A DNA stretch of 64,000 nucleotides from Acanthopleura granulata (lineage: Eukaryota; Mollusca; Polyplacophora; Chitonida; Chitonidae). Positions within the stretch are counted from its first letter, which is position 1, and the number at the start of each line of letters is the position of its first letter. This document shows, piece after piece, positions 1 to 10,178 of the stretch. The translations under genes and the position numbers were made by a program. Under the pieces are notes generated by a model, which had not been told where the DNA came from, made no database searches, and was given only the letters and a program-made list of their open reading frames with translations. Location of the stretch: positions 372,001 to 436,000 of the forward strand of contig JABBOT010000029.1 in NCBI GenBank assembly GCA_016165875.1, read 5' to 3'.

Positions 1-305
1 CAGAAGGAATTTCCAGGCATATTTCCGTCTTGTGTGCTTACTAGAGCACAGAAAAGAGATAGAGAGAGGGAGAAGACAATTCTTCGATTACCATTGGGGA
101 TTCTGCTTGTAATATTAATTTGGCTGAAACTTTTTTTCCTGATATTGATGGTGTAGAGGGTGGTCAGGAGTTACTAGACAATCTTGCGTTCGAAGGATCT
201 GATGTGGTTACACAACAACAGTCAGATTCTGAATTACGGAAGTTGAGTAAGTCTGCTTTATCTGTATAGGACATTGCTGATGTACCTGTTGGTTATTACA
301 TGGAG

Positions 306-569
306 AATGGTGTATTTATTTATTTGAATGGTGTTTTACGCAGTGCGCAAGAATATTTCACAAATACGACGGCGGCCTGCGTTATGGTGGGAGGAAACTG
401 GGAAGAGCCCGGGGTAAACCCACGACCTTCCGCAGGTTGCTGGCAGACCTTCCCACGTACGGCCGGAGAGGAAGCCAGCATGAGCTGGACTTGAACTCAC
501 CGCGAGCGCATTGGTGGGAGGCTTCTGGGTCATTACGCTGCGCTAGAGAGTCACTGAGCCACGGAACCC
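306..569 (-). repeat. tRNA-derived SINE, family 1, inserted in the retroelement
   Basis: The minus strand reads a tRNA-like head (GTGGCTCAGTGACTC), a body with the phrase AAGTCCAGCTCATGCTGGC, then GTCGTGGGTTT, the 3' motif GAAATATTC and a TAAATAAATA tail. The insertion is flanked by a perfect 10-bp duplication, TTACATGGAG, at 296-305 and 570-579. Removing the SINE in thought restores an open reading across the pre-integrase linker, so the boundaries are firm. Similar SINEs lie at 3199, 29943 and 59411, with partial copies at 20333 and 27176. Confidence 0.85.
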
Positions 570-579
570 TTACATGGAG

Positions 580-1660
580 GATGAGTTTTTGATGGGAAAG
601 TACAGATCTCCTCATGTATCAATTAATCATGATTGGGCAGTTTTCAGTCAAGTTGTCTTACCTCCAAGTTACGACAGGAAGTACTTAGAATGGTTCACGA
701 GATTCCAATTTGTGGATATATAGAAAGACAGAAAGTAAAATCACTCTCCATCTTTGTTGGCCCAGGATTCACAAGGATGTGGCTATTTTTTTGTTAGACA
801 TGTCACACCTCTCTGCTTGTAGGAAAACCACAGTATAGTGTAAGACCTGCACCTTTAATTCCTATTCCTGCTTTTGCTGAGCCTTTTAGTAAGGCACTCA
901 CTGATTGTAATGGTCCATTACCTAGAACCTAGGATGCATGTATCTTTTGACTATTATGGATACAGGTACTAAATTAGCTGAAGCTCTCCCACTGAAACAG
1001 ATAACTGCTCCTCATATAGTTAATAGTCTGTTACAGTTTTTCACCAGGTAGGGCTTGCATATGGAAATACAATCGACCAGACGTAAAATTTTATGTTAGG
1101 CTTATTTCAAGAAGTTATGTATCAGCTGGGGATTAAGCAACTTAAATCCACAGTCTATCGCCTCAGCCCCAAGGGGCTTTGGAAAGATCTCACAAAGGCA
1201 CGAAGAATGCTCTCCGAGTTTAGTGTATGGATTACCCTGTAGATTGGGACAAAGGCATTCCACTTGTATTGTTTGCCACTAGGGACACCCTAATGAGTAA
1301 ACTGCGTTCAGTCCATTTGAGTTGGTGTATGGTCACCAGGTTAGAAGTCGTATAGCTTTCATGAATGAGCGTATCTTAGCCCAGGAAACAAACGCAAATT
1401 TGTTGGATTATGTTTCGCAATTTCGTGACAGGCTAAGGAAAGCCTGCTCGTGATAATTTAGACCTCACACGAGAAAATGAAACTGTACTGTGGCAAGGAA
1501 TTTTTTTCCTGGGCATTAGGTTTTGGTTTTATGGGCTATATCTCAGAGCCCACTTAAGGCTAAGTTTAGTGGACCATATAAGGTGATGGAGAAAGACTGT
1601 GGCATATTAATATGCTCAAGAAGTACCATTCCCGTGATCAAATTCGGTCAGTGACTGTGG
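580..1660 (+). pseudogene. Retrotransposon integrase (broken)
   Basis: Around 795-930 one frame reads through a CHT motif and VGKPQYSVRPAPLIPIPAF to TDCNGPLPRT, which is the zinc-finger end and first catalytic-Asp region of a Ty3/Gypsy integrase. Around 944-1050 it continues with LLTIMDTGTKLAEALPL. Further fragments follow, including PFELVYGHQVRSRIAFM (about 1308-1362). A post-integrase segment, INMLKKYHSRD, starts at about 1606. Stop codons (for example after TR near 1050) and frame changes inactivate it. The upstream linker is interrupted by a SINE with a clean target duplication. This domain would insert the element's cDNA into the genome. It precedes the RT of the same element, which is unusual. 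Confidence 0.78.
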
Positions 1661-3160
1661 TTAGCACAATATTAAAACATGCACAGGAGAGTGCTGAGTT
1701 GTTTACTACATGTACTGAGTCCAAACAGCGAGGTAGGCATTTAAGTGGATTTGTTAGACCTAAGTCGGATAACTCGGGTGTTTTGAGCAATTTAGATGAA
1801 GTGTTACGTCGTCTTTCTAAAAGTCAGAGGCAGGATATCTGTAAGTTTCCCGAGACATGCCCTGATGTATGTTCGGATATACCAGGTTGTACTAAAACTG
1901 CAGTGCATGATGTAGATGTAGGAGGGGCTGCGCCCATTAAACAACAACCATAAAGTTAAAGTTAAGCCTGCAAAGTTAAAGTTTGTTAACCAGAAAATAC
2001 AGCGCATGTTAGACAATGTTTAGAACCTAGCCACAGTGACTGTTGTTCACCGGTTGTAGTAATCCCTAAGCCAGATGGTTCCATCTGCCTGTATTGGATT
2101 ACAGGTCAGTGCTGCAACCAAAACGGACTGTTATCCTCTTTCCCACATTGAAGATAGTACTGAAAGGGTAGGAAATGCCAAGTTTATTACTAAGATTGAT
2201 CTTCTCAAGGGTTACTGGTAGGTACCATTAACCGATACGGCTAAGGAGATGTTTACCTTTGCTACTCCTTAAGGTTTTAATCATTTTCATGTTACACCGT
2301 TTGGCATGAAAAAGTAGTGAGGCGACGTTTCAGTGGTTAGCCAATAATATTGTATAAGGGCTGGAATTCTCTGCAGCCTACATAAATGACATTCTCATTG
2401 TGAGTGACACATGGGAAGATCACTGTAGACAATTGGAGAAAATATTCACTAGTCTTTTTTTAGGATTAGTGATTAATGGAATGAAGAAAGAATATGTCAA
2501 AGGACAAGTGGCATACCTTGGCCATAATGTAAGCGATGGACAGGTAGTTCCTCGTTCAGCTAAAACCCACGCTACGCTGAATTTACCAGTGCCTACTTAC
2601 AAGGACATTCTTAGAGTGCTTGGAGTATGTGGTTTTCACCTCAAGCATGTACCCAATTTCAGCGATATTGCTGCTCCATTATCACAATTGCTTAGAAGGA
2701 ATGTGAAGTTTGCATAGTGGGATAGTTGTCAGTCAGCGTTTGACACGATAAAGGCCATCCGATCTTACCCTCTTATTTTGAAAGCTCCAGATTTTAGCCA
2801 TCCTTTAAAGACGGCAGTTGACACTGGTTACATCGGAGTGGGAGCAGGTTTGCTCCAGGAAAGAGTGGATGGGATAGAACAGCCTGTGGGTTACTCATCT
2901 AGCTAAATGCACATCAGAAGAATTATTCCGCCACAGAGAGGAGGCATTATACCTTGTGCTGGCTGTTCAGCATTTTGAAGTGTATTTGACCAGTTGTGCT
3001 GGTAATATCACTGTATATACCGATCACAATCCTTTGTTGTTCTGAGAGAAATTTAAGAACAAAAATCAGAGATTATTACTATGATATCTGACCTTACAGC
3101 CTACATGTTGTTGGTAAAGACAATGTTGTGGCTGATATGTTGTCCAGAGCTTAATTTTCA
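1612..3160 (+). pseudogene. Retrotransposon reverse transcriptase and RNase H (broken)
   Basis: The stretch 1612-1953 is open: it begins just after the integrase C-terminus and ends with an N-terminal RT extension (CPDVCSDIPGCTKTAVHDVD, PIKQQP). The RT palm follows in shifting frames, with PKPDGS near 2070, LLKGYW near 2200 and the catalytic region as AYINDILIVSD near 2380-2410, where the usual YIDD is YIND. The thumb and connection are open at 2400-2717, including YLGHNVSDGQV. RNase H pieces (VDTGYIGVGAGLLQE; YTDHNPLLF near 3020) run to about 3160. The YIND change plus several stops mean that it cannot work. Confidence 0.78.
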
Positions 3161-3198
3161 TTTGTATGTATATATTTTTGTCTATGTACATATATTCC

Positions 3199-3472
3199 CT
3201 GGGGGGTCTCCGTGGCTCAGTCGGTTAGCGCGCCAACGCAGCGCAATGACCGAAACCTCCCACCAATGCGGTCGCTGTGAGTTCAAGCCTAGCTCATGCT
3301 GGCTTCCTCTCCGGCCGTAAGTGGGAAGGTCTGCCAGCAACCTGCGGATGGTCGTGGGTTTCCCTGGGGCTCTGCCCGGTTTCCTGCCACCATTATGCTG
3401 GCCGCCGTCGTATAAGTGAAATATTCTTGAGTACAGAGTAAAACACCAATCAAATAAATAAATAAATATATA
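3199..3472 (+). repeat. tRNA-derived SINE, family 1
   Basis: A near-complete copy. The head has a pol III A-box-like GTGGCTCAGTCGGTTAGCG and a B-box-like GTGAGTTCAAGCC. The conserved middle contains GGATGGTCGTGGGTTTCCC, followed by GCCGCCGTCGTATAAGTGAA and the ATTCTTGAGTAC 3' motif, with an AAATAAATAAAT tail. Imperfect flanking repeats (tatattccct on the left, tatgttccct on the right) look like a target-site duplication. It sits between the RNase H remnant and the polypurine tract of the Ty3/Gypsy element. Confidence 0.85.
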
Positions 3473-3566
3473 TGTTCCCTGCAGCATCATTTCGTCAGTA
3501 TTGTAAATATGTGCTATATTCAATGATTGTAAAGATCATCATACTTCAGTACAGTTTCATTTGTTT

Positions 3567-3583
3567 GGAGGGGAAGCGAGGAG
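3567..3583 (+). other. Polypurine tract of the Ty3/Gypsy element
   Basis: An all-purine run except one C (GGAGGGGAAGCGAGGAG) directly abuts the TG of the LTR. In LTR retroelements this is the primer site for plus-strand DNA synthesis, so it fixes the LTR start at 3584. Confidence 0.7.
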
Positions 3584-4663
3584 TGTTACGAACCTCGTCT
3601 TTAAAATATTAAATCATTTTTTTTTCTCTTTTGGTATTGTAATCGGGTAAGGGTTTAACCTAGATTTTGACTGCTCTATAAGTTATAGAGTGCACTGTGA
3701 TTCAGTCGGGCATTCTCGAGGCTTCTGTGCTTGTGAGTTTCGTGTCATTGTACATTTGAGAGTACATTCTGGGAATATGTACCCATGTTGTAAACATGCT
3801 TACCATCAAACCATCCAGAATATTCTTTACGTTAGTCTGTAAATGTAAGCCACGAAGTTCGAAGTTTCGCTATCATATTTATGTCTGCTTGAGGATATCT
3901 AGGATTTCTTGGCGTTCGGCTTTCACGCTATTCAACATTCCTAAATTTGTACTCCATTTTTCTGTACGTAGAACTGTGTGAGCTTGTTTTTCCCCACTCG
4001 TCGTTTTTCTGAGACGTTATTTTGGAGCTTACAGTGCTGATTGTCACCTTGTGCGATTACGTACGTTACATCCGAACTTATACTTGAAGTGATTGTTGTG
4101 CCAAGCCCAAAGACTGAAACACACATCACCAGCTCGGCATTAAGGACGCTATCGTCTACATTTCCCCCCCCCCCCGCCGCCCCCCCCCAAATTAAGCTGA
4201 ACAGGCGGTTTATAATAACCATTGTCGGCGTGCCATACCCTCTACCGTTCATCACTTGGGGGGCCAGTGCCATCCTTCGATTCAAGAGTTCACATGTATC
4301 GTGGATTTCAATTTACGTGGACTGACTCGCCTTTCGAAACTCATTATTCCGTCAGGATTCGGATGGTAATCCTTTAGAGATTATATATTTTGTAATTACA
4401 TGTATTGTTCTTGTATTGTTCACATGTATCGTGGATTTCAATTTACGTGGACTGACTCGCCTTTCGAAACTCATTATTCCATCAGGATTCGGACGGTAAT
4501 CCTTTAGAGATTATATATTTTGTAATTACATGTATTGTTCTTGTATTGTTCTTGTGTATTTTTCGTGTATTTTGTTCAACTATATACACTGAACGTATTC
4601 AGGCGTCTTCGTGTTTCTTTGTTTGATCTTGTATAAAGTCTATCGCAATCTGAGAGTTTAACA
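3584..4663 (+). repeat. 3' LTR of the Ty3/Gypsy element
   Basis: It starts TGTTACGAACC right after the purine tract. A TG...CA end is possible at TTTAACA (about 4657-4663) or at CCTTACA (4681-4687). No second LTR is in the window to confirm the end. The LTR contains a poly-C run near 4164-4190 and an almost perfect 130-bp tandem duplication. The downstream TGGTGCCC (4675-4682) resembles a primer-binding site, so a solo or 5' LTR of a deleted element cannot be excluded. Confidence 0.6.
4288..4547. repeat. Two tandem copies of a 130-bp unit inside the LTR
   Basis: The phrase GTTCACATGTATCGTGGA starts at 4288 and again at 4418. The two units differ at only two positions that I can see (CCGTCAGG/CCATCAGG and GGATGG/GGACGG), so this duplication is much younger than the decay of the coding region. 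Confidence 0.85.
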
Positions 4664-4689
4664 AGTCAGATTAGTGGTGCCCTTACAAT

Positions 4690-7548
4690 GGGAAGAAGCT
4701 TGTGCTAGGTTATCCGTCGACCCAAGGGCGTCACCGTTTCCAGGCATTTTGTATTTTCATCGCTTCATTTCATTTTCATATACACTGTTAAATACAAGCA
4801 TTGCACTTGATCGACTTAGCGACGGGTTGTACTGGAAAGGTCGCTAGCCATTTCCAGTCCTTCATGATTGATTGGTTGTGATTGATTGGTTACGACATAT
4901 TCGTGTGACCAAGCCAAGTAGCCAAGACGCTACATTAATATCATATTTATGACACTATATGGACATTTAAATCACATCAATATGACTTTTTTTACTTTGC
5001 AGCAAGAATTATTGAGCAATCGCTATATTTTTTTCTTTTTTTTTACGTACATGTTTTTTTTTCTCTTTTGCTTGCTTTTCTTTTCTTTCCTGTGCCCCGG
5101 TCAAGATAGCACTACAAAATTCATTTTTCCATTTAGTAATAGTTCACGTGATTTACCTAACTGATGATTTGAAAATTTAAAATACTTCCTTAAGCATTTT
5201 TAAAAAATACCCCGAAATATTTTTTATCTACAAAATCACGTTGACGAGTACACATACCGTTACTGTACTTACGTATTTGTGAAAAAGCACAGCCACGCTG
5301 GTTTTGTTCCCACTGACCTGGGGATTAACTATCTAAATAAGGATAATAAATAAGGAGGATTACCAGTTGTGGATACACAGATCTGAGCATAATATTCATT
5401 AGCTTGCCGTTAATGTTTGTCTAACATATAAACCACCGCAGTTGCGGGCCTCGACAGAGCGCAATATTGTGAACTATTGTAGGAGGAGTATAAATTTTGG
5501 TGCCTTGAAATGCAATGTTGACAAACCCAACTCATCTCGCAAGATTATTGTTCTTGTTTACACCATCAGATTTGGATCGTTTTACACTCTCTTTAATAAA
5601 ATACGAGTTTACGAACAGTCCTACATGAAAGCGTAAAAATTTATCCCCTTTCTCTCAACCCCGTACAATGGATCCATCCCAAGAGGCCACGTAATTTTTT
5701 TCTCTGTGAATGACATGTCCAATGATTCATTTTAACAACTTCGTTTGTATTTATAATTTGATGGACACAGAGGATATGTTGGACAACCAGGCCTTCCACT
5801 GGTCATCAATGGAAATACAGGACAAAATATAGGACAAACAAACAGAATATAGGACATCTTTCAAGAGTGTTCAGAGGGCTACAAACCCAGGGCATTCGGA
5901 ATGTCATAACTTGTGGTGAATGCACCTTATGGTGAGAGTATTTCTTCAGTAACTGCTAATGATTAGCCAGTTATGGTTCAGTTTTGTTATAGAATTTGTT
6001 TACAAATGTTTGGATATAAGATGTTTGGATATAAGACAGACAGCTGATCTAGACTTGTTTGCTTTTGGATTTGTTAAATTTTTGTTCAAATGATTATGGC
6101 TTAACGCCACGTCGGCAATTTCTTGCTCAATATAGGACAATATGGGACAAAATGTTTTAATAAACACAGGACATTTCACCAAAGTATAGGAAAATATAGA
6201 AAGGAGCTAAGAATATAGGATTTATAAGGCATAAAGGGCACGATGGAAGCTCTGGACAACTAACCGTTCAATCTTTGTTTACATGTTCAAGTGTCACATG
6301 GAGCGTTGTCTAGGTTATTGCCTGTAAGACTTGCATATATCGTTCCCTTTTAGCCTGACGTTGGCCTATGCTTCCTGGGTTATAGATTTCACTGAGGTGA
6401 TAGAATGCTATTTTAAAGACAGACAAAAAAGGAAAAGCTTACAAATTTAGTATCGGTCATATGAAATAAGTTGAAAACGTCTACTCCTCAATATTAAAAG
6501 GAAAGACAACAAAAAATATAATCAAAGGTTTTGCAAAAGACAGGTCCATACAGACCTCAATAGGCATAGGCAAAGTCATTTTTTTTGGACGTGCTTGGCA
6601 ACTCCATATATTCATCTTTTAATCTGGAATTCTTACGAGGCCATGGGATTCGCCATTTGAGAAAAACTGGAAACACGAAGTCGCGTCTTCCGTACCCTTC
6701 GTTCTCCGGTATTAGAGGTAAGACACTAATTTGTTGTGTGAAGTATGGTTCCCATTATTATTACAACCGAAGGCCGCGCGTTGTGATCTCTGCTTGAGAC
6801 CTTGCATGGGGAACAACCCCAGACCTATTCCCCTATCACTTTTTCGTTGAAAATAGCTTTAAAGTATATCAGAATTGTCTCGTAATCAGAAGGAAAACAG
6901 CTGATTTAACACTACTTCTACATGGCCAAATTTTCATCTAGAAACAGGTGACGTCACTGAGGGAACACATAATTTCTCAGGTGATGGAAATACCTTGCCC
7001 TCGATTGGTTAAACTTGAGAGCATGGTGGTCCGTTCGATTTTCCCCTCCGTCGGCGTTTTAGCTTACTTTGAACTGCGATATTTCGGTGATCCCAAGTCA
7101 CAGAAATAAAAAGTGACTTTTTAAAACTTCAAATGAGATTCTTTATCGATATATGTATACATTTGATTTAGTGTTGTCTTTTCTTTTAATTTGTGTGCCT
7201 ATCATTGCTTGGAAATCACCAAGAATCCATCATCATGGTGTCAAAAGATAAGGGGCCGAAGAGCTACTCCACTCAGGACAGTCCCCCACTCAGGACATTG
7301 AGTCTGTCGAGCGGTCGTTACTACTGAAGCATGACGCTTGGCGGACCGAACCTGTTGCACTACCAGCTGTCATTGTCCATGTAGGGCTACAGTATTACCC
7401 TGTATATTATACATGTAGAACTACGAACTGTTTATTGTATTAGGTGCTTGTAATGCAGATTAACCATTATTGATTACAGTTAGATGCTTTTTATTTTTCA
7501 GGTATGTTTGTGTACTGCAATGGCCTTAAAGAAAAAACAAATGCATGG
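4690..7548. other. Non-coding stretch, no gene recognised
   Basis: Only short open frames and no splice-flanked exon were seen. It holds poly-T/C low-complexity sequence near 5025-5100, an ATAGGACA-rich patch (5775-6240) and a SINE 3' end in minus orientation near 6085-6126. A 30-codon open frame starting MVSKDK at 7234 is too short to support as a gene. Confidence 0.5.
5775..6240. repeat. ATAGGACA-rich degenerate repeat, split by a SINE end
   Basis: The words ATAGGACA, ATACAGGACA and TATGGGACA recur at 5814-5855 and again at 6128-6225. Between the two patches, 6085-6126 matches on the minus strand the 3' end of the SINE seen at 7800-8078 (GCCGACGTGGCGTTAAGCC followed by ATAATCAT). The word-rich region therefore looks like one patch interrupted by an insertion. 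Confidence 0.55.
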
Positions 7549-7567
7549 AATACACAAATAAGTAGCA

Positions 7568-7757
7568 GGGAGACGTGCATACTAATTATCAAGCCATATG
7601 GTGTCTCTCTACATGGATAAATGGCAAAAGTTAATGTACGTTAACGGATGTCTGTCTATATATATAATTGGCAAACGGGCGTCCACATTCATAGATAATT
7701 CGCGCCAACTATTTATGTACCTTAAGGCCCATTGTCTACACAGATAATTGGCTAAAG
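7568..7757 (+). repeat. Left terminal inverted repeat of the viral element
   Basis: Reads inward as TGCATACTAATTATCAAGCC, then blocks of about 47 bp that each contain GATAATTGGC-like and AACGGGCGTCC-like words. The reverse complement of 16861-17070 follows the same order. The second block of the left copy has lost about 16 bp relative to the right copy. The pairing of ends plus internal iteration suggests replication- or packaging-related terminal repeats, as in linear dsDNA viruses; that role is inference. Confidence 0.85.
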
Positions 7758-7799
7758 TTAATGTACGCGAACGGGCGTCCACATTTGGACAAAAAACAC

Positions 7800-8078
7800 A
7801 ACTGAGAGATCAAGACTTATCACAACAGCTCAGGGCAGACCCTTGAGCTCGGACTTTGTGAAGATGCACTTTGCACAGATGTGGCCTACCGTAAAGCCGG
7901 AAGCTGGCATACAATATAGGATATACTTGGGATATACACTGTCAGACCTGCTTATGCAGTGTAAATAGCTCGACTGAGAGCGACCTGCATATCTGGCCGC
8001 CTTATATTTTTCTAATCGCCACGATATATTGCCGATGTGACGTTAAGCCATAATCATTCATTCATTCATTTATATTTA
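7800..8078 (+). repeat. SINE-like repeat with CATTCATTCATT tail
   Basis: It ends GCCGATGTGACGTTAAGCC followed by ATAATCATTCATTCATTCAT, a type of 3' end that also occurs reversed at 6085-6126. The upstream part includes CTGTCAGACCTGCTTATGCA and CGACTGAGAGCGACC. The 5' border is approximate. It lies inside the viral element, so it probably inserted after integration. Confidence 0.6.
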
Positions 8079-8447
8079 TCTAACATAAATAAAGTTTACA
8101 CAGTGTGCTATTGCATACCAGAGCTGTGTAGTAAAACACGGATACAATACATTCAGTCTGCAACTAGCTGGTGCAAATATAGAAGCATGTGGAGGCTTTA
8201 AGTTAACGATTTTCCATGTGAAATGAGATCTCAGTATCTGCGGCCATGTCTACCGCTAGTCATTGTGGGATGATGACAGGCATGCTTTTATTTGCGGAAT
8301 ACAACGAAAACATTGGTTCTGGACAAAACTAACCGTGATATTCCTCATCAGCGTGTCTTTCTATATAGGATAGGTACCTTTTATGAGGAATATATGTTTA
8401 TGAGTACACACGGAAAACACCCCCAAATTTTTGTGTGTACATACTCG

Positions 8448-8545
8448 CCAGGCCGCTTGGCTCAGTCGGTTAGACCACGGTTTCACTGCAAATATATGGA
8501 GAGGGTTTGCTTGCGAAAGATCCCGGTTCATCTCTCCATGGATTT
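8448..8545 (+). repeat. tRNA-like pol III promoter segment (SINE head)
   Basis: GGCCGCTTGGCTCAGTCGGT followed by TAGACCACGG resembles an A box, and GATCCCGGTTCATCTC about 60 bp later resembles a B box. No complete cloverleaf is evident and an insertion-like spacer separates the boxes, so I regard it as a SINE head rather than a tRNA gene. Confidence 0.45.
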
Positions 8546-8734
8546 CTATTACGTCGTCTCGCAACACTTCTGGATATCTCAGCAACTTTCGACGTTTCGC
8601 CGGCATGGAGACCCGTCGGGGGTGCTGTCGAGACATCGCTGGTTCTAGCCGACAGAACGTGTCGTTACCCCAAGGGGAGAGTCGCTAGCGTAAACCCCAT
8701 GGGGTAACTACTGTGGAAAAGGGCTAAGAGATCT

Positions 8735-8985
8735 GGATTTTGCTTTTGCTCGGCGCTTAGGTTGGTGGTTCGATCCCAGGTGTGGTAAATATTTTTCTCT
8801 TTTTTTCATCAGGCTTTTGCCTTTGCTCGGCGCTAAGGTTGGTGGTTCGATTCCAGGCAGGTGTAGGAATTGTATTTTTCTCTTATTACTTCATCAGGCT
8901 TTTGCTTTTGCTCGGCACTCAGGTTGGTGGTTCGATTCCAGATGTGGGGGGAGTTTTTTTTTTCTCTTTTTTTTTCATCAGGATT
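8735..8985 (+). repeat. Three tandem ~76-86-bp repeats carrying a B-box-like motif
   Basis: Copies begin near 8735, 8811 and 8897. Each has TTTTGC(T/C)TTTGCTCGGC, then GTTGGTGGTTCGATYCCAG, then a T-rich run ending TTCATCAGG. GGTTCGATTCC is the T-loop/B-box consensus, so each unit looks like a tRNA 3' half joined to a pyrimidine tract. Function unknown. Confidence 0.8.
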
Positions 8986-9020
8986 TCCTTGGCACTTCAC
9001 TAAAGCAAAAGACACATGGC

Positions 9021-9566
9021 TCAATCTAGGCCTGGTTTACCAGACTCAAGTAGATCATTTATTTTATCGCTGAGTCTGTTCATTTCGTATGTCTGGTCTT
9101 GTATAGCGCTATAAAGTTTGTACATAATATATGTTGCTACACCCCACCTAACCTCAATCGAGGTTACAATGAGTATATTGGGTAGTAATGATGATGGACA
9201 ACTCTTATAGCCGATTTGCGAGTAATAATACAAGTAAATCGAACTCCGGTATCCCACCTCTCTGTCGAGAAGTTCTCCGGATGCCACCAACGGCACCTTC
9301 TTTCGTGAATAAACATCTTGCCGGAATTGGAAGGCGTACATCTGTCCATCTATCTTTTGCAGCTCAAAACCATCGACATGGGTAAGCTCATTGAACTTCT
9401 GTGATTCTTCGGACTTTCCCAACGGCACCTTCTTTCGTGCATAATCCCCCTCCCCCTGGAGTTGGAAGGCATAAATCCGTCCATCAACCCCTTGCCTCTC
9501 AAAACCATCGACATCTGCAAGATCCGATAAGGCTATGTCAGTGCAACTATGGCCCACTGGGTCCAT
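9021..9566 (-). CDS. Unknown element protein with duplicated VDGF module
   Basis: This is the longest undamaged frame on the minus strand of the element: about 181 residues from the ATG at 9566 (an in-frame GTG precedes it). It contains two copies of a 44-residue module, encoded by a 132-bp tandem duplication. Each copy has VDGFE, then (V/I)DG-x-(I/M)YAFQ, and later RKKVPL. The C-terminal third has a hydrophobic stretch (LLPNILIVTSIEVRWG) followed by a likely coiled coil with DQT...SDKINDLLE. Its start overlaps the end of the broken gene upstream by about 20 bp, a compact arrangement usual in viral genomes. I do not recognise the family; a structural or tail-associated role is only a guess from its neighbours. 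The duplication may itself be a post-integration event. Confidence 0.55.
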   Translation of the reverse strand: MDPVGHSCTDIALSDLADVDGFERQGVDGRIYAFQLQGEGDYARKKVPLGKSEESQKFNELTHVDGFELQKIDGQMYAFQFRQDVYSRKKVPLVASGELLDREVGYRSSIYLYYYSQIGYKSCPSSLLPNILIVTSIEVRWGVATYIMYKLYSAIQDQTYEMNRLSDKINDLLESGKPGLD

Positions 9567-10052
9567 CACGTTGGCGAATGTGTAAAGGTACGCTTAAATA
9601 TGCTGTATCTACAGGTTGGCCGGAAATGTTTACTAGTTTTATAGTAAGCCCCGACACAAGGCCAGCCGACAGTCTTTTGTACCGTGGATTGGCAAATGCC
9701 ACCGTTCTCCCGGAGTTTATGCTTTTGTGGTATACCGTGACTGCCCTCAGAAGAGTAGAGCTACTTACATAACTTGTAGACAGAGCGGCGATGTTTTCGG
9801 ACGCGCTCAGCTCGTTTAGGTGGACAAATATTTCTTTGGGTAGTCTGTCCCTTCATTGATTCCAACCATGGGTTGTTTTGCGTTTGAGAATCAGAGGATA
9901 TCAGCTAGATCTAACAGACTGATAACATCATTCTTTTGGAGTTCCATTTGCACACGAACAGTAGCCTCACTCAGTTCCAGTTTAGTATCCAAAGGCCGAA
10001 ACACTTCTTTGTTAAGGGTACAGACGGTGTAATAGCGAGGTCGATCAAGCAT
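9547..10052 (-). pseudogene. Small viral element protein, about 165 residues, frameshifted
   Basis: The first 53 codons (10052 to 9891) are open, starting MLDRPRYYTV and containing VRVQMELQKNDVISLLDL. The reading then moves to another frame with NNPWLESMKGQTT. It moves again to a long open tail containing LNELSASENIAALSTSYV and GRTVAFANPRYKRLSAG, ending at a TAG at 9547. At least two frameshifts are needed to connect them. It lies directly upstream of the VDGF gene and overlaps its start. The composition (beta-rich, no membrane segment) would suit a minor capsid or vertex protein of a linear dsDNA virus, but this is inference. Confidence 0.6.
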
Positions 10053-10178
10053 GGGCCACCTTCAATCCTCGACAAATCTGAAGGGTTTACCCAGGGAGCC
10101 GTGGAACACGTGAACGACACCGATCGGACTTATGTTTGGGCAATCCTTGGAGCACAGGCACAGACCCGCAGCAGTATC

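Larger units (their letters stand above)
1..4663 (+). mobile_element. Decayed Ty3/Gypsy LTR retrotransposon, integrase upstream of RT (Gmr1-like), 5' part outside window
   Basis: Translated fragments on the plus strand give, in order, a protease-to-integrase spacer (near 20-60), integrase (580-1660), reverse transcriptase (about 1790-2720), RNase H (2720-3160), a purine tract (3567-3583) and an LTR beginning TGTTACG at 3584. Many stops and frameshifts break every domain, so the copy is dead. Ordinary Ty3/Gypsy elements place integrase after RNase H; here it comes first, the order described for Gmr1-like elements. Two SINEs are inserted (306-569 and 3199-3472). The gag/protease part and the 5' LTR would lie before base 1. 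The element family and order are well supported; the exact 3' end is uncertain. Confidence 0.8.
7758..9020. other. Left arm of the element without recognised gene
   Basis: Between the left inverted repeat and the first open frame lie a SINE (7800-8078), unremarkable sequence (8080-8440), a tRNA-like segment (8448-8545) and three tandem B-box-bearing repeats (8735-8985). I see no viral gene here. This may be where genes were lost, or later insertions. Confidence 0.5.

Noticed and set aside
3199..3290. tRNA gene at a SINE head
   Set aside because: A and B boxes are present but the arms do not fold into a full cloverleaf, and the sequence continues into a SINE body and tail; the same holds for 29943, 59411 and 26866.
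4041..4325. 94-codon plus-strand frame and its opposite 114-codon frame
   Set aside because: Both run through the poly-C tract inside the LTR and lack motifs; low-complexity shadow frames.
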